From Whalleya microplaca (Eukaryota > Ascomycota > Sordariomycetes > Xylariales > Xylariaceae), in assembly GCA_022497155.1 (NCBI GenBank), contig MU385742.1, positions 248,001 to 312,000 on the forward strand: a stretch of 64,000 bases of DNA. Reading direction: 5' to 3'. This document shows positions 46,952 to 57,527 of the stretch, piece after piece. Made by a program: the position numbers and the translations under genes. Below the pieces are notes generated by a model. It worked only from the letters and a program-made list of their open reading frames with translations. It was not told the origin of the DNA and did not search any database. Every line of letters starts with the position of its first letter. Positions within the stretch are counted from its first letter, which is position 1.

Positions 46952-47449
46952 TCATGTGAGGGGAAAGAACGGAGTTGCCTTTATATCTCCCAAGAATTGA
47001 AGCAAGGGCATAAAGACAATTGAGTGATTGAGGGAGCCAATACTGACCGCCTTCGCCTGGGTCTTCGTCTTTGGGTTCGTTCGCAATGGCTCTTGAGCAA
47101 CGATTGAAGCTCCAGATTCAATGCTTGGCAGGACAACATCAGCTTCCCTTTGCCCCGAAGTTCCACGGAGTCTGGGATCTAGTTTAAAAAAGTCCAGTTC
47201 AGGAACCTGGTTGTTCCCCATGTTTGCCACTGGTGCATTGCGTTGCATAGCGGAAGCCTGATTCCGAGATCCCAGGTAGTTCTCAGTGGGATACTGCTGC
47301 ACAGCATCATGAGCAGAGCTGGATGTGCTGCCATCCGATTCCGTACCTGAATTTTCGGGGTGAAAGCTGGAGTTGGTGTGATCGGTTTCTGCGAAATCAT
47401 CGGGCTCCCGATCATAGGGCCATCTATTCTTCCGATCGCCTTCGGCCAT
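46952..47449 (-). CDS. Possible 5' exon of the same unrecognised gene
   Basis: Open frame starting MAEGDRKNRWPYDREPDDFA at 47449, followed by a serine/asparagine-rich disordered stretch with acidic patches (about residues 14-50) and no domain. The codons end in an unlikely hydrophobic tail after GTCAGT at 47047 or GTATTG near 47042, either of which could be a splice donor. A donor at 47042 with an acceptor at CTTAG or TTTAG near 46920-46935 would keep the frame into the gene at 45709. If not spliced, it would be a separate 165-residue protein. Confidence 0.4.
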   Translation of the reverse strand: MAEGDRKNRWPYDREPDDFAETDHTNSSFHPENSGTESDGSTSSSAHDAVQQYPTENYLGSRNQASAMQRNAPVANMGNNQVPELDFFKLDPRLRGTSGQREADVVLPSIESGASIVAQEPLRTNPKTKTQAKAVSIGSLNHSIVFMPLLQFLGDIKATPFFPLT

Positions 47450-49716
47450 ATTCGATTCTGGGAGGATGTTACATAAAAGAATGTATAGAGGCGGTGAAAT
47501 GAATCCTACACTAGAAATCTCAGAAGCTTCGGTCACAGTTCTATCCGAGGCCGTATGGTAGTGTGACGAGTTGGTTTTGGGAGGAGCAGCTACATGTAAC
47601 GAATGTATATACGTCAATGGCAGGAGCTGTACTTCCTTGTGATTATGTCATCAGAGATAATCATGGATTATCGAGGGACCAAGCTGTATAAAGTTGCAGC
47701 AGGCATATGTTTAGGCCTGTGAATGGTTAGATTCGATTGCAGCAGGTCGAATCATGGATCCTAGGTAATGAAGTTAAGTCCTTGATATAAATATATCCGA
47801 TGCCAAACTTGAAGAACTCGTCCAAGAAATGTTTTCTTGGCTTCCCGGGGCCATTTAAGGTCTCTTGAAGAAAGCTAACGGACAATTCAATTGTTTTACT
47901 CATTTCTAGAGATTACAACACTGCAGTATAAAAGGGAGGCACTCGAGTGGAGATTTAAGGACCAAAATATTGCCTTTAACCTGGATACTGCTCAACATCG
48001 CACATAAAGAAGAAGGTATATACTGCAATCTATCGTGCGGAAACAGCTTGATTGGTTTGATTAGTTGCTGAAAATCGGCAAGAATATTAGTCAGATACGC
48101 TTTGTTGAGCAAGCTTGTTGGGAGGAAGGGAATGCTTGCAAACCAGACTCGGCAAGTTGCCCTCCCGCATGGCCTTCTTAAATATGTGTACGCAGTCTGG
48201 AGGATATATGTCTGTTATCTTACCCTTTAAGATGTTATGGCAACAACGGAAAGATATATAGGTGGGGAAGCATTCGGGAATCAACTCTGTACATCTCAAG
48301 GCAGTCAAGGCTTCTCACGTTATAATCTAATGTGAATAGTTGTGCAAAGGAAAGGGTATCATTAATTGATTGAAGAACTTCAATGAATTCCATGTCAAAA
48401 CCTAGCGTGAGCACAGTTGTTCATATGAAATATGAAAACGGGTTGTAGGGTTAGGGTCTACAATGCTATGCCGCCAAATACTTCCATATTTGAGATTCTT
48501 ATCACGCAGCTGACGGAAGCGATTTCCGAGCACTTACAACAGTTCCTTGCTGAGTCCGAGTCCATCACCAGCTAGTTGTAGGAATTCATCTTAATTCTCT
48601 AGTACACATTGACAAGCCTTTTCCAAATTGAAGCGGACCCGCAAGCCTGAGGACTTAGAGCAAGCACCGAGTAGCTTGCACAAGTGGCAGCACAGGATTC
48701 CCTTCTCTGCGGGCTGGACGAAAGTATTGCCAGCCATGAGGAGAGGTATAGCCTGATCTCGAGCGTCTGCCCTGAGGTCTTCCTAGGACAAGGCCCAATT
48801 CAATTACCCTAGCCGAGTCAAAAAGGGGCAACTGGTAGGTGACAGTGTAGGAAGACTACAGAACGCTTCTTGTTAGGCTAGATATGTTACAGCTACGAGT
48901 TAGTAAGATCATGAGCATGGCTTCGGCATAGAAGAAAGCAACAAGGCTCAGATTGAGAATGAAACATGAGCAGGATCATCTGCCTGGTCTTCGTATTCGT
49001 ACTGTTGAGCTTCGTGGGTACCTTCCTCGGCTTGAATGACGATGTGAAAGGCAGGAATACTACATCTACATAATATTCTTCGTCCTGTCAATATCGTTAA
49101 ATACATTTTCAGTGATGGTTGCAGTCTATTGGAATTCTATCATGGCGCTGGTCGGAGAAGTTGACAACGATCAGGAAGGGTGTGAGGAAGACTGATACAT
49201 AAATAGGGGCGGAATGGTATTAGGGAATTACCTCTAATAGTTGGTAAAGGGTAACTGTAGATTGAGCCCCAATTCCAATGTCAAGCATAATTAACTCACC
49301 AATGAACTTTGGCTAGGACTTTTGCAATAGTATAGTAGCCATCATACTCTAACTTGATTAAATCCACTAACGCCATGACTTCCATCCAAAGCCACCCATC
49401 TCAACTGACGCCCTCGGCACAAGCCTGACTGAAAGAATCGACAGTCGTAACTTTTAGACCCAGCTGTCCCCGGAACTCCACTGAAACCATTTTCCATGCC
49501 CATGAAGCAACCGTGTGTCTAAGAGACTCTCCCTTTCGGTCTGTTTGTCTAAGCCTCTATCACAATCCATCCAAAAATAGTTCATTCCCCTTATCCATAG
49601 TGCAAGGGCTCAAACCCAGGATACTAGGAATGCAGTAGAATGTCTCCTGCTCTAGCTGTCTAGCTAGACAATATCCCTTAGATCCTCCTTGCTTACATAA
49701 TTGCTCAATCGCAGTA
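47450..49716. other. 2.3-kb intergenic region
   Basis: Small frames at 47906-48308 have no recognisable domain. No RNA gene or repeat identified. Confidence 0.45.
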
Positions 49717-51030
49717 TCAAGTCTTCAAGGCCTCCACCCTGAAGCTCCATTCCTGCTTATGCCTTGCCCAAATTCTCAATGTCGGGCATTCTACGTCGAA
49801 ACTGAAAGCCGTCCACGGAGTGTAGTTCTCGGCACACTCCTCTTCGCCCTGGGGAGGTTCGCTAGCTTCGCGTAGCATCATATTATCGTATCGCTTACCC
49901 ATTAGTTGAAAAGGGTCACGTCCAAAAACCTGCATAACCTTCTCGTTTGCTTTTTCTGGAATAGAAAAGGTACCGCAGTACAGTTCGGATGAATAATCAT
50001 CTTTGATATCAATGTAAGCAGTGACTTGGTATGCCAGTCCGTCTGCGGGACGAGGATCAACAAAATTGACTGTGGCTTCGAGAACATAGTTCACGAAGTC
50101 GGCGGGGAAGAGAAGTCGCATAGGACCAACAGGTTCAATCAAGTTAAGTTTCTGACGCGTGACCTGCTTCGCCGGGCTCACTGTAGCCGCCATCGAACTG
50201 GAAGCTGGGATTATAGGGGAAAGTTCCGGCTGTTGAATCCTAGTACTTGGTACTTGTACTATAGGGCATGTCTCTATAGGACATGTCTCATGTTCTGGAA
50301 TAGTCATTAGCTGACAAGGAGGGCGGTTTTCTTTTCCCTGAAGAGGTGCCGAATCGTTAACCTGGTTGGCTGATTCTTGCACCTTGCTCAGTGGAATGGT
50401 ATCAGCCCGACTTGATTCTCGCCCATCTGATTCAGCAACACTAGAAGGCTGTTTAGTGACTACATCGGTTAGTTTCAGGTTCCTTGGTCTATCCATAAGG
50501 ACCATCGGGCTATCAACTGCCTGACGCCGGAAGAAGCCAAGAGGGGGTTCGATTCGGATACTACCAGGGCGTCGCCAGGCAGGTGTCTCGATCTTCACCA
50601 AGGGACTAGGCGTCTCCATTTTGATTTGGACACCCGAGCCAGGGCGTATCGGCGTCGGATAATGGAAAAGGCTGGTCGGTCGAGAGTTCGTAAACGCGGG
50701 GAACGGAGCCGCATCTTGCCTTCGAGGACTTTCGGCCTTGGGAGGTTTCTGCTGGGCCTTCTGTTGAGCCTTCTGTTGAGCCTTCTGTTGGGGCTTCTGT
50801 TGAGGCTTCTGGTTCTGTTGTTTGCGTCCATTCTTGGTCGGTTTGGATTCAGGATGTAAATGCGGACGCGCCGGTAATTTACCTACTTCTTCCACGAAGT
50901 CAGGATCCAATGGCCGCACGTTAGGAGGTGGAGGAGCACCTTCACGAAAGGCTCGCCGGGTGCGATTCTTGATACCGTTGGGGTGGGCTGGCGAATGCGG
51001 TCTCGGTGTTTTCTTCCTGTTTCGTCCCAT
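49717..51030 (-). CDS. Unrecognised low-complexity protein
   Basis: Single-exon frame of 437 residues from the ATG at 51030; no known family seen. The N-terminus is basic (MGRNRKKTPRPHSP, then RTRRAF). Residues about 72-96 are Q/K-rich tandem repeats of the type QQKA and QQKP. A long Pro/Ser/Thr-rich linker follows. The C-terminal 150 residues look folded, with FPADFVNYVLEATVNFVD, YQVTAYIDIKDDYSSELYCG, FSIPEKANEKVMQVFG and PTLRIWARHKQEWSFRVEA. The nearby TTCTGTTG repeats encode the QQK units. The basic ends suggest a nuclear or nucleic-acid-associated protein, but this is only inference. Confidence 0.6.
   Translation of the reverse strand: MGRNRKKTPRPHSPAHPNGIKNRTRRAFREGAPPPPNVRPLDPDFVEEVGKLPARPHLHPESKPTKNGRKQQNQKPQQKPQQKAQQKAQQKAQQKPPKAESPRRQDAAPFPAFTNSRPTSLFHYPTPIRPGSGVQIKMETPSPLVKIETPAWRRPGSIRIEPPLGFFRRQAVDSPMVLMDRPRNLKLTDVVTKQPSSVAESDGRESSRADTIPLSKVQESANQVNDSAPLQGKENRPPCQLMTIPEHETCPIETCPIVQVPSTRIQQPELSPIIPASSSMAATVSPAKQVTRQKLNLIEPVGPMRLLFPADFVNYVLEATVNFVDPRPADGLAYQVTAYIDIKDDYSSELYCGTFSIPEKANEKVMQVFGRDPFQLMGKRYDNMMLREASEPPQGEEECAENYTPWTAFSFDVECPTLRIWARHKQEWSFRVEALKT
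50752..50815 (-). repeat. 12-bp coding minisatellite (QQKA/QQKP)
   Basis: Five near-identical 12-bp units reading GCCTTCTGTTGA on the plus strand encode the alternating QQKA/QQKP repeats. In-frame units suggest copy-number variation would keep the gene open. Confidence 0.75.
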
Positions 51031-52113
51031 TATGGAGGACGCCGTGGTATTATTACGAAGGTAGAGTGCCAGGAGGAGCCATTCAATGTAAAGGGACTAT
51101 TTAAGATCGTTAGGAATCCCGTTGAACGGATGAACAACCCTTGCTATACGCAGTTGTAACTCCGACGCAGAATGTCATGCGTGAGAGTACCTAGGTAGTG
51201 CCGGAGAGATTAAATGGTTATCCTGAGAAGTGTCAAGGAATGAGTTGAGTCAACATTGAAGTTGTTTTTGTCTTCGGTTTGGAAGGCATGAAGGAAAGGT
51301 TCATGTACCAAAGCCTCGGGTCAAGACTGAAGGTGGAAGCTGCAGTGCATAGACTGCCATGTCCTTTCCTTTTGATAGGCTTTTAGATATACATGTTTGC
51401 TAGAGATCCAATCGACTTATTTGATCAGGTGTACCTGGGTACTTATCTATACATGTAATGTATTGATTGCCCCCTCCCCCTGATGTATTCATTGTCTCTG
51501 TAGCCCATATAAACCTGACTTCTGGTAAAGAGCCTCCACGCATTCACCCAAAATGAAAATATGATATGATAACCTCCCTCATATATCGCCAGTGAGATTT
51601 AGATTGGGTCTAAATTAGGGCAGACATAGGTGGGCATGAGCCCTGTAGCCCTTTCTTGAATCCTGTTATATGGGCTGCTAGAGATATCAGGAATTACCAT
51701 GGTCACGATTAGGTCTACTACTTCAGAGAAGTATTCAAATCAAATAGATACTGCGTGGCACAGTAGTAAAATGCAAAGAATCGGAAAATATAACCGATAA
51801 ATGATTTCTATTCAACTTCACGGCTGTGAACTACAATACGGAGAACATATAAGTCATGTAAACCGGCCACCTTTAGAGTACAAGGCTCCAGCCTAACCCT
51901 TCAGCTGTTAGTTTCGTACCGTTTTCGTTATGATTTCTGACGTAGTTCCAGTATGCTGCAAAGAGGGACTATAATAATGAAAGGGAACTAATAGATAATG
52001 ATAGGTAAGACCTCAACTTGTCAAGGCTTCGTAAAGTCATGAATTCATAAAGGAGCATAAACGTTTCTCAAAACAGCTAGCTCTATACTTGCGAGCCCCC
52101 CGAACAGTCCTGA
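51031..52113. other. Intergenic, no gene seen
   Basis: Between the low-complexity gene and the dead P450. Nothing recognisable on either strand. Confidence 0.45.
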
Positions 52114-53635
52114 TCAAAGCCTTTGATCCTTTACTATAATTATCACACCCTTGCTTTCCCATTTCGGCATGGGCCGCACCAGATCAACCTGAAAATCCTC
52201 GTCACTACGATCTGTCTCGAAGAGCTGCAGCTTGTGGCGGCGGAACAGCGTCGCCAGCGCCACGTACATATCCATCATGACCAGATGCTGGCCGATGCAA
52301 ACGCGCGACCCGCGCGTGAAAGATACCAGATAGGAGGCCAGCGGGTGTTTGCCGTCGGGGCGTGCGGGTTGCGCAGCCACCGGTCTGGATCGAACTCGTC
52401 GGGTGCTGTCAAGAAAGGAAAGTTTTCCAATTGTGACCATGGGAGAATGGGGGACGAGGGATCGGGCATGGCTTCGACGAGCTCGGCCACCAGTCTGGAT
52501 CGATGGCCGGATTCCATAGAACGTGGAAGGTGATCACTGACAATGTCCACATGGTAGTCTCAACCCCAGCGCCACTGACGCTCATGGCCTCCTGTGTCAG
52601 TCGGAGCTCAGTCAGTTCTTTAGGGGGTAGATCAGAGCGTAGTATGTCGTGGAAGATAGTCGCGTGCGATGCGTCTTTCGCGTCCATGTTCTTTCCCGCG
52701 AGCACATCGCGGACCTAGTTACGTATCATCTAATGGGGCCATGGTGTCAGGGGTTTCAACCACGTCCATCAAAGGTTGTTGGAGCTTTACTAACCTGGCG
52801 GTAGTCTAAAAGAGGCTTCAAAGAGGGCAACAGGCGACCCACTGACGCATCCGACATCCAGTGCATCGTCTGTATCATAAAGTTGAAATGCGTGGTCAAA
52901 TGCGAGGCAAAGACCCAGCTCATCATAGCTTGTGTATAGGGAGACTGGAACTCGGGTGCATCCGAGAAGCGCGTACGGCGGGCGAAAGCCAACTCCGAAA
53001 CCACGTCGGCCGTGAGGGTTCCCCACATCTAACACACGTTGATGACTTTGCCGGTGCCGGCGTATTCTGTGCTCAGACCGTGTGAAGTATTCTCTATGAC
53101 CTCCTGGGGCGTATCGCCGAGGGTGCTAATGCGGGTGTTGGAAAAGAAGGGCGCAACAGCAGCCCGGCGAATGCGATGCGTCTCGCCGTCGACGGTGCTG
53201 ACGAGAGCCTCTGGCCTGCCGAACCGGTGCTTATACTTCTCCAGCCTGTCAATGGGCCGCGCGGCCGTGTGCTTGGTGTATACCTCGTTGTAGAAGTCGG
53301 GGTCATCAATGTGCACCTCGTTGAACCGACGCGTACGACCGGCCTGTACTTCTCGTGCAGCCATTTGATCTTGAGAGTGAACTAACCGCCTCCCTTGCTC
53401 ACTAGATCGTAGTAGGCTTCATATAGCGTTGACAATGCCGAGAGTCTGGGACCAGGAAACTTGGCCGGCGTATGGAAATACAGCCGATAAACAGCCACCC
53501 AAACTCTCGCACAACAAGTAAAGCTATCAAGCACATAGTGAGTTGTACGCTGAGATTGCGACGGGATTCATCCCGGCTGTAGAGCTGCCACACATGAGGC
53601 ACCAGCCAGGGAGTTCCAGTGGCATTTTCACCCAT
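52114..53635 (-). pseudogene. Decayed cytochrome P450
   Basis: Relic of a microsomal P450 of the type found in secondary-metabolite clusters. Pieces in order: a membrane anchor ([17 protein letters not shown]), then in another frame [20 protein letters not shown], then KIKWLHEKY, then in yet another frame EVHIDDPDFYNEVYTKH and HRIRRAAVAPFFSN. These are followed by an I-helix EAMSVSGAGVETTMWTLS, then DPDRWL and the haem loop FTRGSRVCIG. At least four frame changes are needed. The text jumps from LENFPFLTA directly to PDEFDPDRW, so the K-helix ExxR motif and meander (about 50 residues) are deleted. The haem cysteine is kept, but the fold cannot be. It lies beside an SDR, a PKS relic and an esterase relic. 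Confidence 0.88.
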
Positions 53636-54530
53636 TTCGCAAGAGATATGATCTAATTACATAGGCCTGATTGTCATGTTAGATAATGCGATATGATGCA
53701 TGAGAGTTTAGTCACTTATGATAGGGTATATTCATGAGACGTTACTTACATCGATGTTACGGTGGTAATAAAGTACCGTAATTTGCTCTAAAAGTTCACA
53801 TAGGGCGAGATAGATTTTCATAATACCAGAAAGAGCAACTTAACCCTTACTTCGACTTGACTTAAGTACCCCCAAAATACTATACTTCATATAAGGCAGA
53901 TGCGGGATACTGGTACTTTTCCATGGGTTGGTGACTTTGAGGAACCGAAGCATAATCAATCATAGTTGAAGGCTTACATTGGTCCCTCACTAGCACCATG
54001 CAGCCAAAGCAGGTCTATGATACCATGAGCAATATCGGATTTAACCAAAGGTAACACGAAAATGCAAATGGTAGTACAACGCATCGTAAGGGCGAGCTAA
54101 GGCCCAAGTATAATATCGAGCTTGAAGTAGGAGTTATCTGCGCGCTCTATTCGTTCCGTTATTCAAAAAATTCTCAGGAGTAACAAAAAGGAGGTCTAGT
54201 AATTCTACGGGAGCAACTACTAACACTTCCATGCTGTTAAGGGGGAAACGACCCTACGGGCTTGTGCTACGCGCCCACGGCCGATGGGAGTGAGCAATGG
54301 GCAGAGGATGCTGAGCAGCAGCTGTGCAAGACTTAGCAGCTCCATAGCTTTAGCACCAATAGTCACCATCGATAATAAACTCGATTCTCAATTCTCTTGA
54401 ATAGCTGCAGAAAATACATGACTAGATTTAGAATTCAATCCATTCACACATCTAATCTTATGCGGTTCCAATATGTAGACTCATGCTCCGTGTGCTACAT
54501 TCAGAGACACATTTCGCCTGTTGGTTAGCT
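53636..54530. other. Intergenic in the dead cluster
   Basis: Between the P450 and SDR relics; no gene or repeat recognised. Confidence 0.45.
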
Positions 54531-55474
54531 TTACCAGGGGATTTCTTGTCCTGTCATAGCCTGGAAGAACTTAGCCGATGTCGTCTCACGAGTCGCGTTG
54601 TCCACCTGCGTATGGGCATATGTTAGCTCTTCTATCTTCTTCAGGTGGCATTGTGTGTGAAATGAGGGAACTTACAAGGCCCAAGATGGCATCTGTGGCT
54701 TGCTGGATAGTGATAGGCGCTTTCTCCAGACCTAGCGCTTGGGCATTTCTGTTGCCGGGCCCGGACTGCACCATGCTCTTTCTCGTCATTCGCACTGACA
54801 TGTTCATCAGTTAGTGAGACAGACAGGGTACTCACCCTGGATTCACGCAGAAGGCGACTAGCCACGGATTGGCGCAATGGGCGGCTACAGTGATCCAGTT
54901 CAAACCGGCCTTCGATATGCCATAGGCCGGGGCAAGGTGAGAGTGATATGATGGCATGAAGCCAACGGAGCCGAGGGCGCTTGAGACGGAGATCCACTTG
55001 GGTGTCGCTTGCGACTTCTGGAGCAGCGGCCGAACGGCCTGAAATAGCATCAACGGCCCAAGAGCATTGATCTGAAAGGTTTCGTTTACGTCCTCGGCAG
55101 TGACACTATCGAGTGGGGCCACGGTCGCTCTCAGGCCGCCGGCGTTGGCGATGACGACGTCAAGATGGTCGATACCGGCTGCTTCCATTTGCTTTACAGC
55201 CTCGGCCGGATCACCAGGAGCTGCACTTCGATATTCACCAAAACCAGACGTGTGCCGGCAGCGGTAGGGAGTTTTTGCAGCTCCTGGGCAGCCGGCGACG
55301 ATTTGTTGCGCACGCTGCCGACGACTGTGTGGTTAGGGCGCCCAAGGTAGATTTGGAGGATGCCATTCCCAATACCTGTTGCGCGTCTTGTCAGTAAGAT
55401 CAGGGTAGGCTTTTCACGAGAATTAACGTACCACTCGATACCCCTGTGATCAACACAATAGTAAGAGAAGACAT
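54531..55474 (-). pseudogene. Short-chain dehydrogenase with one frameshift
   Basis: NAD(P)-dependent SDR of the sniffer/carbonyl-reductase type. It starts at 55474; exon 55432-55474 splices into GIGNG, completing the TGVSSGIG cofactor loop. The frame breaks near 55226-55231, just after LVLVNIE, where one base appears lost; the next frame continues APGDPAEAVKQMEAAGIDHL without a gap. Downstream the active-site elements are all present: NAGG, SVSSALGS (Ser) and YGISKAG (Tyr and Lys). After NPG the junction to SMVQSGPGNRNAQALGLE is unclear; a last exon encodes VDNATRETTSAKFFQAMTGQ and ends before TAA at 54531. It is the least damaged member of the cluster; a sequencing error or very recent loss is possible. 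Confidence 0.8.
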
Positions 55475-55997
55475 GGTAAAGGGGCGTTGGTCGTTTTTCG
55501 GCTGGTAGCTTCAGAGTTCTTCACTTCGTGTTGTTTTCCCGGAAGTGCGTGAAAAGTTCATAAAATCAACTTGTGGATAGAGTATGTTTCTTTTGACTGA
55601 TTTAAATGCCAACCTAGTTAATGTAGCAATTTTCTTATTCCATCGAAACGACGATGCCAAAGCAAAGAGCGGTAAGGCGTTGCGGGTATGGTAACACAGG
55701 TTGAAGGTGTGGTAACACAGATCAAGCCCAATCTAGGAGTAAGTCGGATTTAGGTCTGAGAGCGACGAATGTATCGATATGTATCGGTTCAGGTTGACCT
55801 ATTCTTATTACCATCATATACAAAGTCCTGAACAATTCAACTCGATAAATAAATGCATAAAATCCTCCTATAAAATGTTCAGTGTTATATCAATAATGTT
55901 CATTCGTCAAGGCTCAAATATATAACTTTTCATTTTCACAATACAACAGCCATCGAGATCTGATTTATCGAATTCGAGTTCTGATAGATTAGAGAAA

Positions 55998-57330
55998 ATG
56001 TCGATTACTACGGTTGCCCCTGAAAGAGTGGCCGGTCCTACATCGATGGTGGCGGCTTTGCCTGCCAACGGCATTTCGCTTCGCAGTGGCCTTGATGGCG
56101 ATAATGTGATTGTAAATGTAACCACGCCGAAGAAAAGCAGCTGCCGCGACCCCATTGCCATTGTTGGAATAGCGCTGCGTCTCCCGGGTCACTGCAACAG
56201 CCCCAAGAGCCTTTGGGACTTCATGAAGCGTGGAGGCGTGGCGGCTACAGACCTACCTTAGAATCGATTCAACCTCAGCGGTCACTATGACAGCTCATGA
56301 AAGCTGTACATCATAAAAACACCAGGGGCCATGTTCCTGGAAGACATCGACCCAGCCGATTTCAACGCGCAGTTCTTCAACATCAACCATATGGATGCCA
56401 GCTCTATAGATCCACAGCAGAGGATCATGATGGAGGTTGTCTACGAGTGCTTGGGCAATGCAGGCATCCCCTTAGAAAGCCTTAATAGTCAAGGTAGTGG
56501 ATGTCTTGTCAGTGCCAGCTCAGTCGGTAAGACACTTGCATAAATTATTTATAGAGACATGACACATACGAACTGATATACAGATTATCATGACTTGACT
56601 TGCCGAGACCCAGAGGATCGGACCGAGTCGCCCACCATGGGGTCTGGGTGCAGCGGTAAGAACATGGGGAAACTGGTAATCAGCGACGGGCCTAGTGCTC
56701 AAGTCCACTTACCGGTCCGTCCTAAACCTGAAAGCATAGGATTACGTCCTAACGCATGTTACCTCGTTACCGGTGGCCTTCGCGGCTTCTGTTCTAGTTT
56801 AGTAATTCACCTAGCCAAATAAGGGATAAGACACATCGCCGTCATGTCGCGAAGTCGTCTTCACAACGATCAAGTCCAGAAAGTCATGCAGAACGTACGC
56901 ACCCTAGGATGCTCCATCCATCTCTTGCAGGGCGATGTATGCAAACTAGGAGATGTACGCGCTGTATTTGAAGCAGCTCCCGCTCCCGTGGTCGGAATCG
57001 TACAAGGTGCCATGGATCTTCGTGACCGCACGTTTGAGTCGATGAGTGTAGATGAGTACCACGAAGCTCTGGGATGCAATATCACGGGGAGCTGGAATCT
57101 GCACCAGGTAGCGCAGGAGCGCCATCTCGTGCTGGACTTCTTCACACTTCTGACAAGTATATCAGGACTCTGTGGGAGCAAGGGTCCTGGCCAACTACGC
57201 TGCAGGCAACACGTTTCTGGATGCCTTCGACACGTACCGGCTGCAACAAGACCTAGCTGCCTGTTCATTTGACTTAGGCGTAATCCAGGACGTCGGTTAT
57301 GTGGCTGGGAAGGAGGATCTCCAACAGCGC
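55998..57330 (+). pseudogene. Collapsed highly reducing polyketide synthase
   Basis: Remains of a type I HR-PKS, normally about 2,300-2,600 residues, here reduced to about 1.3 kb. It begins with a KS start (DPIAIVGIALRLPGHCNSPK), two in-frame stops, then the KS blocks DPADFNAQFFNIN and SSIDPQQRIMMEVVYECLG and, after an intron, DYHDLTCRDPEDRTESPT. The KS then breaks off before its active-site cysteine block. The frame runs straight into a ketoreductase: CYLVTGGLRGF (cofactor loop), a stop, then RHIAVMSRSRL and FDLGVIQ. The catalytic YAAGN is reached only after a further frameshift. AT, DH, ER and ACP are absent. The sequence order shows one large internal deletion plus point damage. Confidence 0.9.
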
Positions 57331-57527
57331 TAGGACAGAACCGTGTGGTACCCCATCAACGAGTGCCTCCTCCACGACATTTTCGCCTTCTCTGTCATAC
57401 AACAGCAACCAGTAGCGCCTCCCCGGAGTGGCAGCCAAGCGCACATGGTTACATTGAAAAGGACGAATACTATAAGTCAAGACCTGATCTCTTTCGCTTT
57501 CGGAGATAGCGCAACGGGAAACAATAA

